Positions 12,362 to 21,539 of a DNA stretch of 64,000 bases are shown here, in pieces. The notes beneath the pieces were generated by a model. That model was not told the DNA's origin, ran no database searches, and worked only from the letters and a program-made list of their open reading frames with translations. The stretch comes from Blastococcus sp. LR1. Its GTDB lineage: Bacteria; Actinomycetota; Actinomycetes; Mycobacteriales; Geodermatophilaceae. Location: positions 434,001 to 498,000 of the forward strand of contig NZ_JAIUJY010000004.1 of NCBI RefSeq assembly GCF_020166105.1, read 5' to 3'. The position numbers were made by a program, and so were the translations under genes. Each line of letters begins with the position of its first letter. Within the stretch, counting starts at the first letter, position 1.

Positions 12362-12573
12362 GACCTGCGCCTGCGGCCCTTCGGGGCCGCGGTGCAGCCG
12401 TCCAGCAGCTGCGAGTAGGCTGGACGACTGGCACGCCCTCGGGTGTGCCGCATCCCGGTTCCTGTGCTTCGGACGCACCGGCGGCCTCTGCCGCCGGTGC
12501 GTCCGCACGCGGGTCCCGGACAGCCGGTTCACCGATCCGGTCCGGCTGTCACCACAAGTTTGGGGAGTAGGAC
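12362..12573 (+). promoter_or_regulatory. Structured S10-spc intergenic region with five hairpins
   Basis: This gap has no gene but several inverted repeats in series: GCGGCCC-TTCG-GGGCCGC (12373-12390, a UUCG tetraloop); CGTCCAGC/GCTGGACG (12399-12406 with 12419-12426); GCACGCCC/GGGTGTGC (12431-12448); a perfect 14-bp stem (12471-12484 with 12491-12504); and GACAGCCGG/CCGGCTGTC (12519-12527 with 12542-12550). No T-run follows any of them. Termination, attenuation or an RNase processing site are all possible. I see no confident promoter for rplN. Confidence 0.6.
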
Positions 12574-12942
12574 GTGATCCAGCAGGAGTCGCGACTGCGA
12601 GTCGCCGACAACACCGGTGCGAAGGAGATCCTCTGCATCCGTGTGCTCGGTGGCTCCGGGCGACGCTACGCGGGCATCGGTGACGTCATCGTCGGCACCG
12701 TGAAGGACGCGCTGCCCGGCGCCGGCGTGAAGAAGGGCGACGTGGTCAAGGCCGTCGTCGTCCGCACGGTGAAGGAGCGCCGTCGTCCCGACGGTTCCTA
12801 CATCCGCTTCGACGAGAACGCCGCGGTCATCATCCGCGACAGCGGCGACCCGCGCGGCACCCGCATCTTCGGGCCCGTCGGCCGGGAGCTGCGCGACAAG
12901 CGCTTCATGCGGATCATCTCGCTCGCCCCGGAGGTGCTGTGA
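12574..12942 (+). CDS. rplN: 50S ribosomal protein L14
   Basis: A 122-residue protein at the subunit interface. It begins [18 protein letters not shown] and carries the conserved [20 protein letters not shown] and [10 protein letters not shown] segments. The start is GTG at 12574 behind a GGGGAGTAGG ribosome-binding site. First gene of the spc block after the structured gap. Confidence 0.98.
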   Translation: MIQQESRLRVADNTGAKEILCIRVLGGSGRRYAGIGDVIVGTVKDALPGAGVKKGDVVKAVVVRTVKERRRPDGSYIRFDENAAVIIRDSGDPRGTRIFGPVGRELRDKRFMRIISLAPEVL

Positions 12943-12944
12943 TC

Positions 12945-13292
12945 ATGGCTCAGGCTGCCAGCGGGAAGACCCCGTCGATGAAGGTCAAGAAGGGCGACAC
13001 CGTCCTCGTGCTGTCCGGCAAGGACAAGGGCGCGCAGGGTCGGGTCATCGCCGCCTACCCGAAGGACCAGAAGGTCCTGGTGGAGGGCGTCGGCCGGGTG
13101 AAGAAGCACACCCGGATCAGCTCCAACCAGCGTGGCGCCCAGCAGGGCGGGATCGTCACCCAGGAGGCGCGCATCCACGTGAGCAACGTGATGGTCGTCG
13201 ACTCCGAGGGCAAGCCGACCCGGGTCGGCTACCGCAAGGACGAGGAAGGCCGCAACATCCGGGTCTCGCGGCGCACCGGTAAGGACCTCTGA
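12945..13292 (+). CDS. rplX: 50S ribosomal protein L24
   Basis: A 115-residue KOW-domain protein that initiates 50S assembly. The KOW motif is [18 protein letters not shown], and the [12 protein letters not shown] segment follows. I favour the ATG at 12945, ten bases after GGAGG (12930-12934). The alternative GTG at 12939 overlaps the rplN stop but lies only four bases from that site. Either start adds about a dozen variable residues before the core. Confidence 0.95.
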   Translation: MAQAASGKTPSMKVKKGDTVLVLSGKDKGAQGRVIAAYPKDQKVLVEGVGRVKKHTRISSNQRGAQQGGIVTQEARIHVSNVMVVDSEGKPTRVGYRKDEEGRNIRVSRRTGKDL

Positions 13293-13297
13293 TCATC

Positions 13298-13897
13298 ATG
13301 ACTTCTTCTCAGGGGACCGCCCCCAACCGCGAGCTGCCCCGCATGCTCGCCCACTACCGCGAGGCCATCGTTCCGGCCCTGCAGTCGGAGTTCGACTTCG
13401 ACAACGTCATGCAGATCCCGCGTCTGACGAAGATCGTCGTCAACATGGGCGTCGGCGAGGCCACCCGCGACGCCAAGCTGATGGACGGCGCCGTTCGTGA
13501 CCTCACCGCGATCACCGGTCAGAAGCCGGCCGTCGTCCGGGCCCGCAAGTCCATCGCGCAGTTCAAGCTGCGCGAGGGCATGCCGATCGGCGCGAAGGTC
13601 ACCCTGCGCGGCGACCGCATGTGGGAGTTCCTGGACCGGCTGCTGTCGCTGGCCCTGCCCCGTATCCGTGACTTCCGCGGGCTGAGCCCGAAGCAGTTCG
13701 ACGGGCACGGCAACTACACCTTCGGGCTGAACGAGCAGTCGATGTTCCGCGAGATCGACGTCGACAAGATCGACCGTCAGCGCGGCATGGACATCACGCT
13801 CGTCACCACCGCCACGACCGACGAGGAGGGTCGTGAGCTGCTCCGCCAGCTCGGATTCCCCTTCGCCGGCCTGACCGTCGTGAACACGACCCGCTGA
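13298..13897 (+). CDS. rplE: 50S ribosomal protein L5
   Basis: A 199-residue 5S rRNA-binding protein. Conserved blocks include [37 protein letters not shown] and the C-terminal [18 protein letters not shown]. Length is slightly above the usual 180 because of a short N-terminal extension. It follows rplX after five bases, within the spc order. Confidence 0.98.
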   Translation: MTSSQGTAPNRELPRMLAHYREAIVPALQSEFDFDNVMQIPRLTKIVVNMGVGEATRDAKLMDGAVRDLTAITGQKPAVVRARKSIAQFKLREGMPIGAKVTLRGDRMWEFLDRLLSLALPRIRDFRGLSPKQFDGHGNYTFGLNEQSMFREIDVDKIDRQRGMDITLVTTATTDEEGRELLRQLGFPFAGLTVVNTTR

Positions 13898-13916
13898 GCC
13901 GGGGCAGGAGAGACAG

Positions 13917-14102
13917 ATGGCCAAGAAGGCTCTGATCAACAAGGCGGCCCGCAAGCCGAAGTTCGCGGTGCGCGGTTACACGCGCTGCCAGCGGTGCGGT
14001 CGCCCCCACTCGGTCTTCCGCAAGTTCGGCCTGTGCCGGATCTGCCTGCGGGAGATGGCGCACGCCGGGGAGCTCCCGGGCGTCAAGAAGTCCAGCTGGT
14101 GA
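13917..14102 (+). CDS. rpsN: 30S ribosomal protein S14, zinc-binding type
   Basis: A 61-residue S14 of the short zinc-ribbon class (rpsZ type). Two CxxC pairs are visible, CQRC near residue 24 and CRIC near residue 40, which would bind one zinc. The [20 protein letters not shown] start is canonical. Actinobacteria often keep a second, zinc-free S14 under Zur control elsewhere; none is in this window. A repeat-family hairpin begins at the stop codon. Confidence 0.97.
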   Translation: MAKKALINKAARKPKFAVRGYTRCQRCGRPHSVFRKFGLCRICLREMAHAGELPGVKKSSW

Positions 14103-14168
14103 CCGACCCGGCTGCCCCCCGCGACGCGCTTCGCGAGCCGCAGGACCTGGCAGCCGGGCCGTTCCAGT
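14103..14168 (+). repeat. Dispersed hairpin element, copy D (diverged)
   Basis: The element starts right after the rpsN stop. A 10-bp stem CCCGGCTGCC/GGCAGCCGGG (14107-14116 with 14149-14158) encloses an inner CGCG-rich hairpin, a CAGGACCT segment, and ends in GGCCGTTCCAG. It shares the GACC...GGCCGTTCCA frame with copies at 19851, 46427 and 54610 but has its own stem sequence. The rest of the 161-bp gap up to rpsH shows no gene. Confidence 0.6.
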
Positions 14169-14263
14169 AAGTCATCCACGCACCACCGATCGCCGAGAGG
14201 CCCAGCGCCAAGTCTCCGAGACCCAGCGCATGAGGAACCGCGGCGAGAGAGGCAACACCCGAC

Positions 14264-14674
14264 ATGACGATGACCGACCCCATCGCGGACATGCTCACGC
14301 GTCTCCGCAACGCCAACCAGGCGTACCACGACGCTGCGGTCATGCCGTCCTCGAAGCTGAAGACGCACATCGCGGAGATCCTCCAGCAGGAGGGTTACAT
14401 CGCTGGCTGGACGGTGAGGGACGTCGAGAAGGACGGCTCCACCTTCAAGCAGCTGACCGTCGACCTGAAGTACGGCCCGAACCGTGAGCGGAGCATCGCC
14501 GGCGTCCGGCGCGTCTCCAAGCCCGGTCTGCGCGTGTACGCGAAGTCCACCTCGCTGCCCAAGGTCCTCGGCGGGCTGGGCGTGGCGATCATCTCCACGT
14601 CGACCGGGCTGCTGACCGACAAGCAGGCGAACAAGAAGGGCGTGGGTGGGGAAGTCCTCGCCTACGTCTGGTAA
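14264..14674 (+). CDS. rpsH: 30S ribosomal protein S8
   Basis: A 136-residue protein that binds the central domain of 16S rRNA. It starts [20 protein letters not shown] and ends with the GISTSxG-like [16 protein letters not shown] and LAYVW. In E. coli S8 represses the spc operon; the same role here is only possible. The ATG at 14264 gives the family's usual start; another ATG lies two codons later. Confidence 0.97.
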   Translation: MTMTDPIADMLTRLRNANQAYHDAAVMPSSKLKTHIAEILQQEGYIAGWTVRDVEKDGSTFKQLTVDLKYGPNRERSIAGVRRVSKPGLRVYAKSTSLPKVLGGLGVAIISTSTGLLTDKQANKKGVGGEVLAYVW

Positions 14675-14687
14675 GGGGCGAACGACA

Positions 14688-15227
14688 ATGTCACGGATCG
14701 GACGACTCCCGATCGCCGTGCCCAGTGGCGTCGACATCGCGATCGACGGCCAGACCGTGAACGTGAAGGGCCCCAAGGGGAACCTGAGCCACACGGTCGC
14801 GGCCCCGATCACCGTCGAGCGCGACGAGGACGGCACGCTCAAGGTGCTGCGCCCCAACGACGAGCGGCAGAACCGCGCCCTCCACGGGCTCTCGCGGACC
14901 CTGATCGCCAACATGATCACCGGCGTCACCGAGGGCTACACGAAGACCCTCGAGATCGTCGGCGTCGGTTACCGCGTCCAGGCGCGCGGCTCGGACCTCG
15001 AGTTCGCCCTGGGCTTCAGCCACCCGGTTCCCGTGAAGGCGCCCGAGGGCATCACCTTCGCCGTCGAGTCCCCGACCCGCCTGCGGGTCAGCGGTATCGA
15101 CAAGCAGCTGGTCGGCGAGGTCTCAGCCAAGATCCGCAAGATCCGCAAGCCCGACCCGTACAAGGGCAAGGGCGTGCGGTATCAGGGCGAGGTCATCAAG
15201 CGCAAGGTCGGGAAGACGGGTAAGTGA
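14688..15227 (+). CDS. rplF: 50S ribosomal protein L6
   Basis: A 179-residue protein with two related domains near the GTPase-associated centre. It starts [17 protein letters not shown] and contains [18 protein letters not shown] and the C-terminal signature [18 protein letters not shown]. The TGA stop shares its A with the rplR ATG (TGATG). Confidence 0.98.
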   Translation: MSRIGRLPIAVPSGVDIAIDGQTVNVKGPKGNLSHTVAAPITVERDEDGTLKVLRPNDERQNRALHGLSRTLIANMITGVTEGYTKTLEIVGVGYRVQARGSDLEFALGFSHPVPVKAPEGITFAVESPTRLRVSGIDKQLVGEVSAKIRKIRKPDPYKGKGVRYQGEVIKRKVGKTGK

Positions 15228-15634
15228 TGGCTCAGGCAGAGAAGGCCGTTCGGGTCCACAAGCCCGTGGGCACCGACATCAGCACGGCGCGGCGCACTTC
15301 GCGTCTTCGCCGTCACAACCGGCTGCGCAAGCGGGTCTCCGGCACGCCGGAGCGTCCCCGCCTGGCGGTCAAGCGCAGCTCGCGTCACATCCACGTGCAG
15401 CTGATCGACGACACCGTCGGTCGCACGGTGGCCAGCGCCTCGACGATGGACGCCAGCCTTCGTGGCGCCGAGGGCGACAAGAGCGCCCAGGCCCGCAAGG
15501 TCGGGGGCCTGATCGCCGAGCGCGCCAAGGCCGCCGGCATCGCGGCGGTCGTCTTCGACCGCGGTGGCAACCGTTACGCCGGGCGCATCGCCGCTCTGGC
15601 CGACGGTGCCCGCGAGGGTGGGCTGGACTTCTGA
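15227..15634 (+). CDS. rplR: 50S ribosomal protein L18
   Basis: A 135-residue 5S rRNA-binding protein. The core [21 protein letters not shown] and HIHVQLIDD are conserved, as is the C-terminal [20 protein letters not shown]. The ATG at 15227 overlaps the rplF stop; a GTG one codon upstream is less likely. Some 20 N-terminal residues are a variable extension. Confidence 0.97.
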   Translation: MAQAEKAVRVHKPVGTDISTARRTSRLRRHNRLRKRVSGTPERPRLAVKRSSRHIHVQLIDDTVGRTVASASTMDASLRGAEGDKSAQARKVGGLIAERAKAAGIAAVVFDRGGNRYAGRIAALADGAREGGLDF

Positions 15635-15683
15635 TGACCACCCACCCCACCAGCACGAGCAAGCAGATCGAGAGGGACGTCTG

Positions 15684-16304
15684 ATGCCAGGACCACAGCG
15701 ACGCGGCGGCGGCGCCGGCGCCGCCGGCGGTAACGACCGCCGCGACCGCCGCGACGGCGGTCGGGGCCCCGGAGGCGCGCCCGCCGAGAAGAGCAACTAC
15801 ATCGAGCGCGTCGTGGCCATCAACCGCGTGTCCAAGGTCGTCAAGGGTGGTCGTCGCTTCAGCTTCACCGCCCTGGTGATCGTGGGCGACGGCGACGGCA
15901 CCGTCGGTGTCGGCTACGGCAAGGCCAAGGAGGTGCCCGCGGCGATCGCCAAGGGTGTCGAGGAGGCCAAGAAGCACTTCTACAAGGTGCCTCGCATCGC
16001 CAGCACCATCCCGCACCCGGTGCAGGGTGAGGCGGCCGCCGGTGTCGTGCTCCTGAAGCCGGCCAGCCCGGGTACCGGTGTCATCGCCGGTGGTCCGGTG
16101 CGCGCCGTGCTCGAGTGCGCGGGCATCCACGACGTGCTCTCGAAGAGCCTCGGTTCCTCGAACCCGATCAACATCGTGCACGCGACGATGCAGGCGCTGA
16201 AGGACCTCGTCCGCCCCGAGGAGATCGCGGCTCGCCGCGGTCTGCCGCTCGAGGACGTCGCCCCCGCCGCCATGCTGCGTGCCCGTGCGGGTCAGGGGGT
16301 CTGA
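15684..16304 (+). CDS. rpsE: 30S ribosomal protein S5
   Basis: A 206-residue protein of the mRNA entry and fidelity region. A Gly/Arg-rich N-terminal extension of about 35 residues ([19 protein letters not shown]) precedes the S5 domain [20 protein letters not shown] and the second domain with [14 protein letters not shown] placed the start at the ATG after GAGAGGGACGTCTG. Extensions of this kind are common in Actinobacteria. Confidence 0.96.
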   Translation: MPGPQRRGGGAGAAGGNDRRDRRDGGRGPGGAPAEKSNYIERVVAINRVSKVVKGGRRFSFTALVIVGDGDGTVGVGYGKAKEVPAAIAKGVEEAKKHFYKVPRIASTIPHPVQGEAAAGVVLLKPASPGTGVIAGGPVRAVLECAGIHDVLSKSLGSSNPINIVHATMQALKDLVRPEEIAARRGLPLEDVAPAAMLRARAGQGV

Positions 16305-16305
16305 G

Positions 16306-16485
16306 ATGGCTCAGCTCAAGGTCACCCAGATCAAGTCCGCGATCGGCACCAAGCCCAACCAGCGCGAGACGCTGCGCTCCCTGGGCCTGAAGCGGATCAA
16401 CGACTCGGTCGTCCAGGAGGACCGTCCCGAGATCCGCGGGATGGTCGCTACGGTGCCGCACCTGGTCACCGTCGAAGAGGTCTGA
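16306..16485 (+). CDS. rpmD: 50S ribosomal protein L30
   Basis: A 59-residue protein matching L30: [20 protein letters not shown] followed by [14 protein letters not shown]. The ATG lies two bases after the rpsE stop. Its place between rpsE and rplO is the standard spc order. Confidence 0.97.
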   Translation: MAQLKVTQIKSAIGTKPNQRETLRSLGLKRINDSVVQEDRPEIRGMVATVPHLVTVEEV

Positions 16486-16498
16486 GGAAAGACTCGCT

Positions 16499-16942
16499 AT
16501 GACTCTGAAGGTCCACCACCTGCGCCCCGCCCCGGGCGCCCACACCGCCAAGACCCGCGTGGGTCGTGGTGAGGGCTCCAAGGGCAAGACGGCCGGTCGC
16601 GGTACCAAGGGCACCGGCGCGCGTGGCAACACCCACGCGCGGTTCGAGGGTGGGCAGACCCCGCTGCACATGCGGCTGCCCAAGCTCTCGGGCTTCAAGA
16701 GCCCCAACAAGGTCGTGTTCCAGGTCGTCAACCTCGACCGGATCGCGGCGCTCTTCCCGCAGGGCGGTTCGGTCAACCCGGACACGCTCGTCGAGGCCGG
16801 CGCCGTCCGTCGTGGTCACCCGGTCAAGGTGCTCGGCACCGGCGACCTCAGTGGCGTGAAGGTCGACGTCCAGGCGCACGCCTTCTCCACGTCCGCAGCC
16901 GACAAGATCGGCGCGGCCGGGGGCAGCACCACCGTTCTCTGA
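16499..16942 (+). CDS. rplO: 50S ribosomal protein L15
   Basis: A 147-residue assembly protein of the 50S subunit. The N-terminal [20 protein letters not shown] and the Gly-rich [15 protein letters not shown] segment are typical. A long terminator-like hairpin follows eight bases after the stop and separates it from secY. Confidence 0.97.
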   Translation: MTLKVHHLRPAPGAHTAKTRVGRGEGSKGKTAGRGTKGTGARGNTHARFEGGQTPLHMRLPKLSGFKSPNKVVFQVVNLDRIAALFPQGGSVNPDTLVEAGAVRRGHPVKVLGTGDLSGVKVDVQAHAFSTSAADKIGAAGGSTTVL

Positions 16943-16949
16943 GGCACCC

Positions 16950-16984
16950 TCGACCCCCGGGACGCACTGCGTCCCGGGGGTCGA
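16950..16984 (+). terminator. Terminator-like hairpin between rplO and secY
   Basis: A perfect 16-bp stem, 16950-16965 with 16969-16984, closes on a 3-nt loop. No T-run follows. Position suggests termination or attenuation before secY, which has its own candidate -10 box 12 bases further on. Confidence 0.65.
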
Positions 16985-16996
16985 CGGCTGCATTGC

Positions 16997-17002
16997 TAAC
17001 CT
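16997..17002 (+). promoter_or_regulatory. Candidate -10 box for secY-adk-map
   Basis: TAACCT fits the actinobacterial TANNNT -10 pattern and lies just after the rplO hairpin. It would start transcription near 17010, leaving a 19-nt leader with GGGGAGGG. No clear -35 box is visible. Confidence 0.4.
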
Positions 17003-17028
17003 CGGCCGACCGAACTAGGGGAGGGCAC

Positions 17029-18339
17029 GTGCTGCAGGCGTTCGCCGCGGCGTTCCGGACGCCAGATCTCCGGCGCAAGCTGCTGTTCTCCCTGGCGATC
17101 ATCGCCGTGTACCGGTTGGGCGCCGCTGTGCCCGGGCCGGGCGTCTCCGTGGAGGCGATCAACAGCTGTCTGGAGCAGGCGCAGGCCTCCGACCAGCGGG
17201 ACATCTACTCCCTGGTCAACCTGTTCTCCGGCGGCGCGCTCCTGAAGCTCTCCGTCTTCGCGCTCGGCATCATGCCGTACATCACGGCCAGCATCATCGT
17301 GCAGTTGCTGGTGGTCGTGATCCCGCGGTTCGAGCAGCTGAAGAAGGAAGGGCAGTCGGGTCAGGCCAAGCTGACCCAGTACACGCGCTACCTGACGATC
17401 GCTCTCGCGGTCCTGCAGAGCACCGGGATCATCGCCCTCGCACGCAGCGGTCAGCTCTTCCCGAACTGCAGCGAGTCGATCATCCCGTCGAACTCCGTCT
17501 GGGCCACCGTCATCCTGGTCGTGGCGCTGACCGCCGGCACCGCCCTCGTGATGTGGCTGGGCGAGCTGCTGACCGAGAAGGGGATCGGCAACGGCATGTC
17601 CGTGCTGATCTTCACCTCGATCGCCGCCCGGATCCCGGCCGAGGGTGGCGCGATCCTCCAGTCCCGCGGCGGCCTGGTCTTCGCCGTCGTCTGCGTGATC
17701 GCGGTGCTGATCATCGGGACGGTCGTCTACGTCGAGCAGGCGCAGCGACGGATCCCCGTGCAGTACGCCAAGCGGATGGTCGGGCGCCGCATGTACGGGG
17801 GCACCTCGACCTACCTGCCGCTCAAGGTGAACCAGGCCGGCGTCATCCCGGTCATCTTCGCCTCCTCGCTGCTGTACCTGCCCCAGCTGGTCACCCAGCT
17901 GCAGGGCAGCGAGACCGGCGCCGTGCGCCGCTTCTTCGAGAACTACGTCATCGACCAGAGCAGCCCGGTCCACGTGGCGATCTACTTCGGCCTGATCGTG
18001 TTCTTCACGTACTTCTACGTGTCGATCACGTTCAACCCGGAGGAGCGCGCGGATGACATGAAGCGCTACGGCGGTTTCATCCCGGGCATCCGCCCGGGGC
18101 GGCCCACGGCCGAATACCTGCAGTACGTGCTCTCCAGGATCACCCTGCCCGGGTCGATCTACCTGGGTACGGTGGCTGTCCTGCCGAACCTGTTCCTCTC
18201 GCTCACGCAGCCAGGGCAGAACCAGAACTTCCCGTTCGGCGGTACCGCGGTCCTGATCATGGTCGGAGTGGGGTTGGAGACGGTGAAGCAGATCGAGACG
18301 CAGCTGAATCAGCGCAACTACGAAGGGTTCCTGAAGTAG
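17029..18339 (+). CDS. secY: Preprotein translocase subunit SecY
   Basis: A 436-residue integral membrane protein, the channel of the Sec translocon. Ten hydrophobic segments can be followed, starting with [22 protein letters not shown]. The loops [21 protein letters not shown] and the cytoplasmic [25 protein letters not shown] region are characteristic. The start is GTG at 17029 behind GGGGAGGG. It is followed by adk with a one-base TAGTG overlap, the usual spc-operon arrangement. Confidence 0.97.
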   Translation: MLQAFAAAFRTPDLRRKLLFSLAIIAVYRLGAAVPGPGVSVEAINSCLEQAQASDQRDIYSLVNLFSGGALLKLSVFALGIMPYITASIIVQLLVVVIPRFEQLKKEGQSGQAKLTQYTRYLTIALAVLQSTGIIALARSGQLFPNCSESIIPSNSVWATVILVVALTAGTALVMWLGELLTEKGIGNGMSVLIFTSIAARIPAEGGAILQSRGGLVFAVVCVIAVLIIGTVVYVEQAQRRIPVQYAKRMVGRRMYGGTSTYLPLKVNQAGVIPVIFASSLLYLPQLVTQLQGSETGAVRRFFENYVIDQSSPVHVAIYFGLIVFFTYFYVSITFNPEERADDMKRYGGFIPGIRPGRPTAEYLQYVLSRITLPGSIYLGTVAVLPNLFLSLTQPGQNQNFPFGGTAVLIMVGVGLETVKQIETQLNQRNYEGFLK

Positions 18340-18953
18340 TGCGCATCGTCCTCCTGGGCCCCCCCGGAGCGGGCAAGGGCACCCAGGCGAAGGTCATCTC
18401 CGACAAGCTCGGTGTCCCGGCGATCTCGACCGGCGACATCTTCCGCGCGAACGTCAGCGGGCAGACCGAGCTGGGCCTGCAGGTCAAGACGTACCTGGAC
18501 GCCGGCAACCTCGTCCCCGACGAGATCACCGTCGCCATGGTCAAGGACCGGCTCGCCCAGCCCGATGCCGAGACGGGCTTCCTGCTGGACGGATTCCCGC
18601 GGAGCATTCCGCAGGCCGAGCAGCTCCGGGACTCCCTCGCCGACCTGGGCCACAAGCTGGATCGCGTCGTCGAGCTCGTCGTCGAGGAGGACGAGCTGGT
18701 CCGACGGCTCTCCGGCCGGCGCATGATCGTCGATGGCAAGGAGACCCAGCGCGACGACGACAAGCCCGAGACCGTGCGGCACCGGCTGAACGTGTACCGG
18801 GAGCAGACCGCGCCCGTGGCCGGGTTCTACGAGGGCGAAGGCCTGCTGAGCCGGATCGACGCGATCGGTTCGGTCGAGGAGGTCACCGCCCGGGCGATGA
18901 ATGCCCTGGGTGCGGACGACGACGGCGATGCCGGGCAGTCGGCTGCTGTCTGA
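18339..18953 (+). CDS. adk: Adenylate kinase
   Basis: A 204-residue kinase that interconverts ATP, AMP and ADP. The P-loop [10 protein letters not shown] lies at residues 7-16, the AMP-binding [10 protein letters not shown] follows, and the lid carries the short form with RRMIVDGKE and [22 protein letters not shown] is also present. Start GTG overlaps secY. The last ten residues are an Asp/Ala-rich tail. Confidence 0.97.
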   Translation: MRIVLLGPPGAGKGTQAKVISDKLGVPAISTGDIFRANVSGQTELGLQVKTYLDAGNLVPDEITVAMVKDRLAQPDAETGFLLDGFPRSIPQAEQLRDSLADLGHKLDRVVELVVEEDELVRRLSGRRMIVDGKETQRDDDKPETVRHRLNVYREQTAPVAGFYEGEGLLSRIDAIGSVEEVTARAMNALGADDDGDAGQSAAV

Positions 18954-19046
18954 GCAGCCGGCCCCCGGGCCCGTGAAGGGACAGCACGGCAGATGACTGC
19001 AGGCATCCTCGGTCGCCTCCCGCTGCTGGCGAAGTGGAGTGGACGC

Positions 19047-19850
19047 ATGATCCAGATCAAGACGGCACACGAGATCGAGCTCATGCGGGCCTCGGGGCTG
19101 ATCACCGCGGGCGCGTTGAAGGCGGTCAAGGCCGCCGTCGCGCCAGGGGTCAGCACAGGGGAGCTGGACGCCGTCGCCGAGGACTACATCCGGTCCCACG
19201 GGGCCGTGCCCAACTTCCTCGGCTACCACGGCTTCACCGGCACCATCTGCGCCTCGATCAACGACGAGATCGTGCACGGGATCCCGAACCCCGAGCGCCG
19301 CCTCGCGGCCGGCGACAACATCTCGATCGACTGCGGCGCCATCCTGAACGGCTGGCACAGCGACTCCGCCATCACCGTGACGGTGGGGGAGCCCTCTCCG
19401 GAGGACGCCGCCCTCCTCGAGGTGACCGAGCGCTCCATGTGGGCGGGCCTCGCGCGCGCGGTGGCCGGTGGCCGGCTGACCGACATCAGCCACGCCGTCG
19501 AGGAGTCGATCCGCTCGCACGAGCACGACTACGGCATCGTCGACCACTACGGCGGCCACGGCATCGGCACCGAGATGCACCAGGACCCGCACGTCCTCAA
19601 CTACGGGCGTCCGGGTCGCGGTCCGAAGCTGGTGCCCGGTCTCGCGCTGGCGATCGAGCCGATGGTGACGGTCGGCGACCCGTCCACGGCCGAACTCGAC
19701 GACGGCTGGACGGTCGTCACCAAGGACGGCTCGCGCGCCGCGCACTTCGAGCACAGCGTCGCCATCACGCCGGAAGGCCCCTGGGTCTTGACGGCGGAGG
19801 ACGGTGGCGTGGCGGGTCTCGCCCCGTTCGGGGTCACCCCCCGCCAGTAA
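19047..19850 (+). CDS. map: Type I methionine aminopeptidase
   Basis: A 267-residue metalloprotease that removes the initiator methionine from nascent proteins. Metal ligands can be placed in ISIDCGAILNGWHSD, HGIGTEMHQDP and AIEPMVTVG, and the FLGYHGFTGTICASIN block surrounds the substrate pocket. I take the ATG at 19047 (MIQIKTAHEIELM), which matches related proteins and follows AGTGGAGTGG. An ATG at 18993 would add 18 residues and also has a weak ribosome-binding site. It lies downstream of adk in the secY operon. Confidence 0.95.
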   Translation: MIQIKTAHEIELMRASGLITAGALKAVKAAVAPGVSTGELDAVAEDYIRSHGAVPNFLGYHGFTGTICASINDEIVHGIPNPERRLAAGDNISIDCGAILNGWHSDSAITVTVGEPSPEDAALLEVTERSMWAGLARAVAGGRLTDISHAVEESIRSHEHDYGIVDHYGGHGIGTEMHQDPHVLNYGRPGRGPKLVPGLALAIEPMVTVGDPSTAELDDGWTVVTKDGSRAAHFEHSVAITPEGPWVLTAEDGGVAGLAPFGVTPRQ

Positions 19851-19914
19851 AAGGACCCCCGTTCGCCCCACCACTCGCTCCGCTCGTGGCGGGACCCTGA
19901 ACGGGGGCCGTTCC
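19851..19914 (+). repeat. Dispersed hairpin element, copy A
   Basis: It begins at the map stop codon with AAGGACC and ends GGCCGTTCCAG. The outer stem is CCCCCGTTC/GAACGGGGG (19856-19864 with 19899-19907). Inside it a second hairpin uses CCAC/GTGG (19871-19874 with 19886-19889) around CTCGCTCCGCTC. The frame is shared with copies at 14103, 46427 and 54610, while stems differ and still pair. It probably acts as a terminator or 3' stabiliser of the secY-adk-map mRNA. Confidence 0.7.
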
Positions 19915-19956
19915 AGCGCCTCACCAGGGAGTCGGCACCGTCACTACGGGGGCGGG

Positions 19957-19986
19957 TTGGTGACGCGTGGGACGCCGGGGTACTCT
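19957..19986 (+). promoter_or_regulatory. Candidate promoter of infA and the alpha operon
   Basis: TTGGTG (19957-19962) and TACTCT (19981-19986) are 18 bp apart. Transcription near 19993 would give a 165-nt leader before infA in which I see no gene. This 307-bp gap between map and infA otherwise holds the hairpin element at its left end. Confidence 0.5.
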
Positions 19987-20157
19987 CTTCGATGGCGCTA
20001 GCGCCGTTTCGTCGTCGTGCTGTGGCCGCATGACCCGAGACGCCCTCTGCGAAAGCGCCTGCACCACCTGTTCTGCAATCACCGAGTACGTCCTGCCGGG
20101 TTCGGGCATGGGCGCACGAGGATCCAGTACCACCGAGTCAGGGAGCGCGTCTTAGGC

Positions 20158-20379
20158 ATGGCGAAGAAGGACGGGGCCATCGAGGTCGAGGGTCGCGTCG
20201 TCGAGCCGCTGCCCAATGCGATGTTCCGGGTCGAGCTGCAGAACGGGCACCGGGTGCTCGCCCACATCAGCGGCAAGATGCGGCAGCACTACATCCGCAT
20301 CCTGCCCGAGGACCGCGTGGTCGTGGAGCTCTCGCCCTACGACCTGACGCGCGGTCGCATCGTCTACCGCTACAAGTAA
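20158..20379 (+). CDS. infA: Translation initiation factor IF-1
   Basis: A 73-residue S1-like OB-fold protein, exactly the usual actinobacterial length. It starts [16 protein letters not shown] and contains [21 protein letters not shown], the A-site binding face. IF-1 assists IF-2 and IF-3 in forming the initiation complex. It heads the alpha cluster in front of rpmJ and rpsM. Confidence 0.98.
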   Translation: MAKKDGAIEVEGRVVEPLPNAMFRVELQNGHRVLAHISGKMRQHYIRILPEDRVVVELSPYDLTRGRIVYRYK

Positions 20380-20453
20380 CCGCTCGGACCGTGCAGCTGC
20401 CGCAAGGCAGAGCGCGGCGGGCGCACGATCCGAGGAAATGAGGGGCGGCACCG

Positions 20454-20567
20454 GTGAAGGTCCAGCCGTCGGTGAAGAAGATCTGCGACAAGTGCAAGGT
20501 GATCCGCCGGCACGGCCGGGTCATGGTCATCTGCGACAACGCCCGGCACAAGCAGCGCCAGGGCTGA
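20454..20567 (+). CDS. rpmJ: 50S ribosomal protein L36 (zinc-binding form)
   Basis: A 37-codon gene read as [17 protein letters not shown] and so on, starting with GTG at 20454. Cys11, Cys14, Cys27 and His32 form the zinc ribbon of the C+ type L36. It is short and easily missed, but its position between infA and rpsM is the canonical one. The stop is 14 bases before rpsM. Confidence 0.96.
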   Translation: MKVQPSVKKICDKCKVIRRHGRVMVICDNARHKQRQG

Positions 20568-20581
20568 GGGAGTACCTGAAC

Positions 20582-20956
20582 ATGGCACGACTGGCTGGCG
20601 TCGACCTGCCCCGCGAGAAGCGGATGGAGATCGCGCTCACCTACATCTATGGCATCGGCAAGCACCACGCCAAGGAGGTCCTTGCGGCGACGGGCGTCAG
20701 CCCGGACCTGCGCGCCAAGGACCTCGGCGACGAGGACCTGCTGAAGCTCCGCGACTACATCGACGAGCACTTCCGCGTCGAGGGTGACCTCCGCCGTGAG
20801 GTGGCCGCCGACATCCGCCGCAAGGTGGAGATCGGTTGCTACCAGGGACTGCGGCACCGCCGCGGTCTCCCGGTGCACGGTCAGCGCACCAAGACCAACG
20901 CGCGCTCGAGCAAGGGCCCGCGCAAGACCATCGCGGGCAAGAAGAAGGCCCGCTGA
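20582..20956 (+). CDS. rpsM: 30S ribosomal protein S13
   Basis: A 124-residue head protein that contacts the P-site tRNA and S19. It starts [20 protein letters not shown], contains the helix-hairpin-helix region [14 protein letters not shown], and ends with the basic tail [35 protein letters not shown] leader lies before the ATG. Confidence 0.98.
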   Translation: MARLAGVDLPREKRMEIALTYIYGIGKHHAKEVLAATGVSPDLRAKDLGDEDLLKLRDYIDEHFRVEGDLRREVAADIRRKVEIGCYQGLRHRRGLPVHGQRTKTNARSSKGPRKTIAGKKKAR

Positions 20957-21096
20957 CCCAGGCGTGACGGCGCGCCGCCCCAGGTCCGAGAGGGCCGGAC
21001 CGGCGGAGCGCCCCAGCCGAACCGCCTCTGCGCGCACATCACCGCGGAGGCAACCGCACCACCCAGGCCACGAACACAGACTCAGACCGGAGAGAC

Positions 21097-21504
21097 ATGC
21101 CTCCCAGGGCTCGCACTGCGGCCGGCGCCAAGAAGGTCCGCCGCAAGGAGAAGAAGAACGTCGCCCACGGCGCCGCGCACATCAAGAGCACGTTCAACAA
21201 CACGATCGTGTCGATCACCGACCCCAACGGCAACGTGATCAGCTGGGCCTCCGCCGGCCACGTCGGCTTCAAGGGCTCGCGCAAGTCCACGCCGTTCGCG
21301 GCGCAGATGGCTGCCGAGAACGCCGCGCGCAAGGCGCAGGAGCACGGCATGCGCAAGGTCGACGTCTTCGTGAAGGGCCCTGGGTCCGGTCGCGAGACGG
21401 CCATCCGCTCCCTGCAGGCCACCGGCCTCGAGGTCGGGCAGATCCAGGACGTGACGCCGCAGCCGCACAACGGCTGCCGGCCCAAGAAGCGCCGCCGGGT
21501 CTGA
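21097..21504 (+). CDS. rpsK: 30S ribosomal protein S11
   Basis: A 135-residue platform protein that contacts mRNA near the E-site. [19 protein letters not shown] and the C-terminal [17 protein letters not shown] are diagnostic. A 140-bp gap without visible genes separates it from rpsM; the ATG follows a CCGGAGAGAC site. Confidence 0.98.
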   Translation: MPPRARTAAGAKKVRRKEKKNVAHGAAHIKSTFNNTIVSITDPNGNVISWASAGHVGFKGSRKSTPFAAQMAAENAARKAQEHGMRKVDVFVKGPGSGRETAIRSLQATGLEVGQIQDVTPQPHNGCRPKKRRRV

Positions 21505-21539
21505 CCGGTCACTGACGAGACGAAACAGGAGTATTTGAC

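Noticed and set aside
18993-19046. Longer N-terminus for map
   Set aside because: The added 18 residues are not like the family, and the ATG at 19047 gives the usual MIQIKT start; kept only as an alternative.
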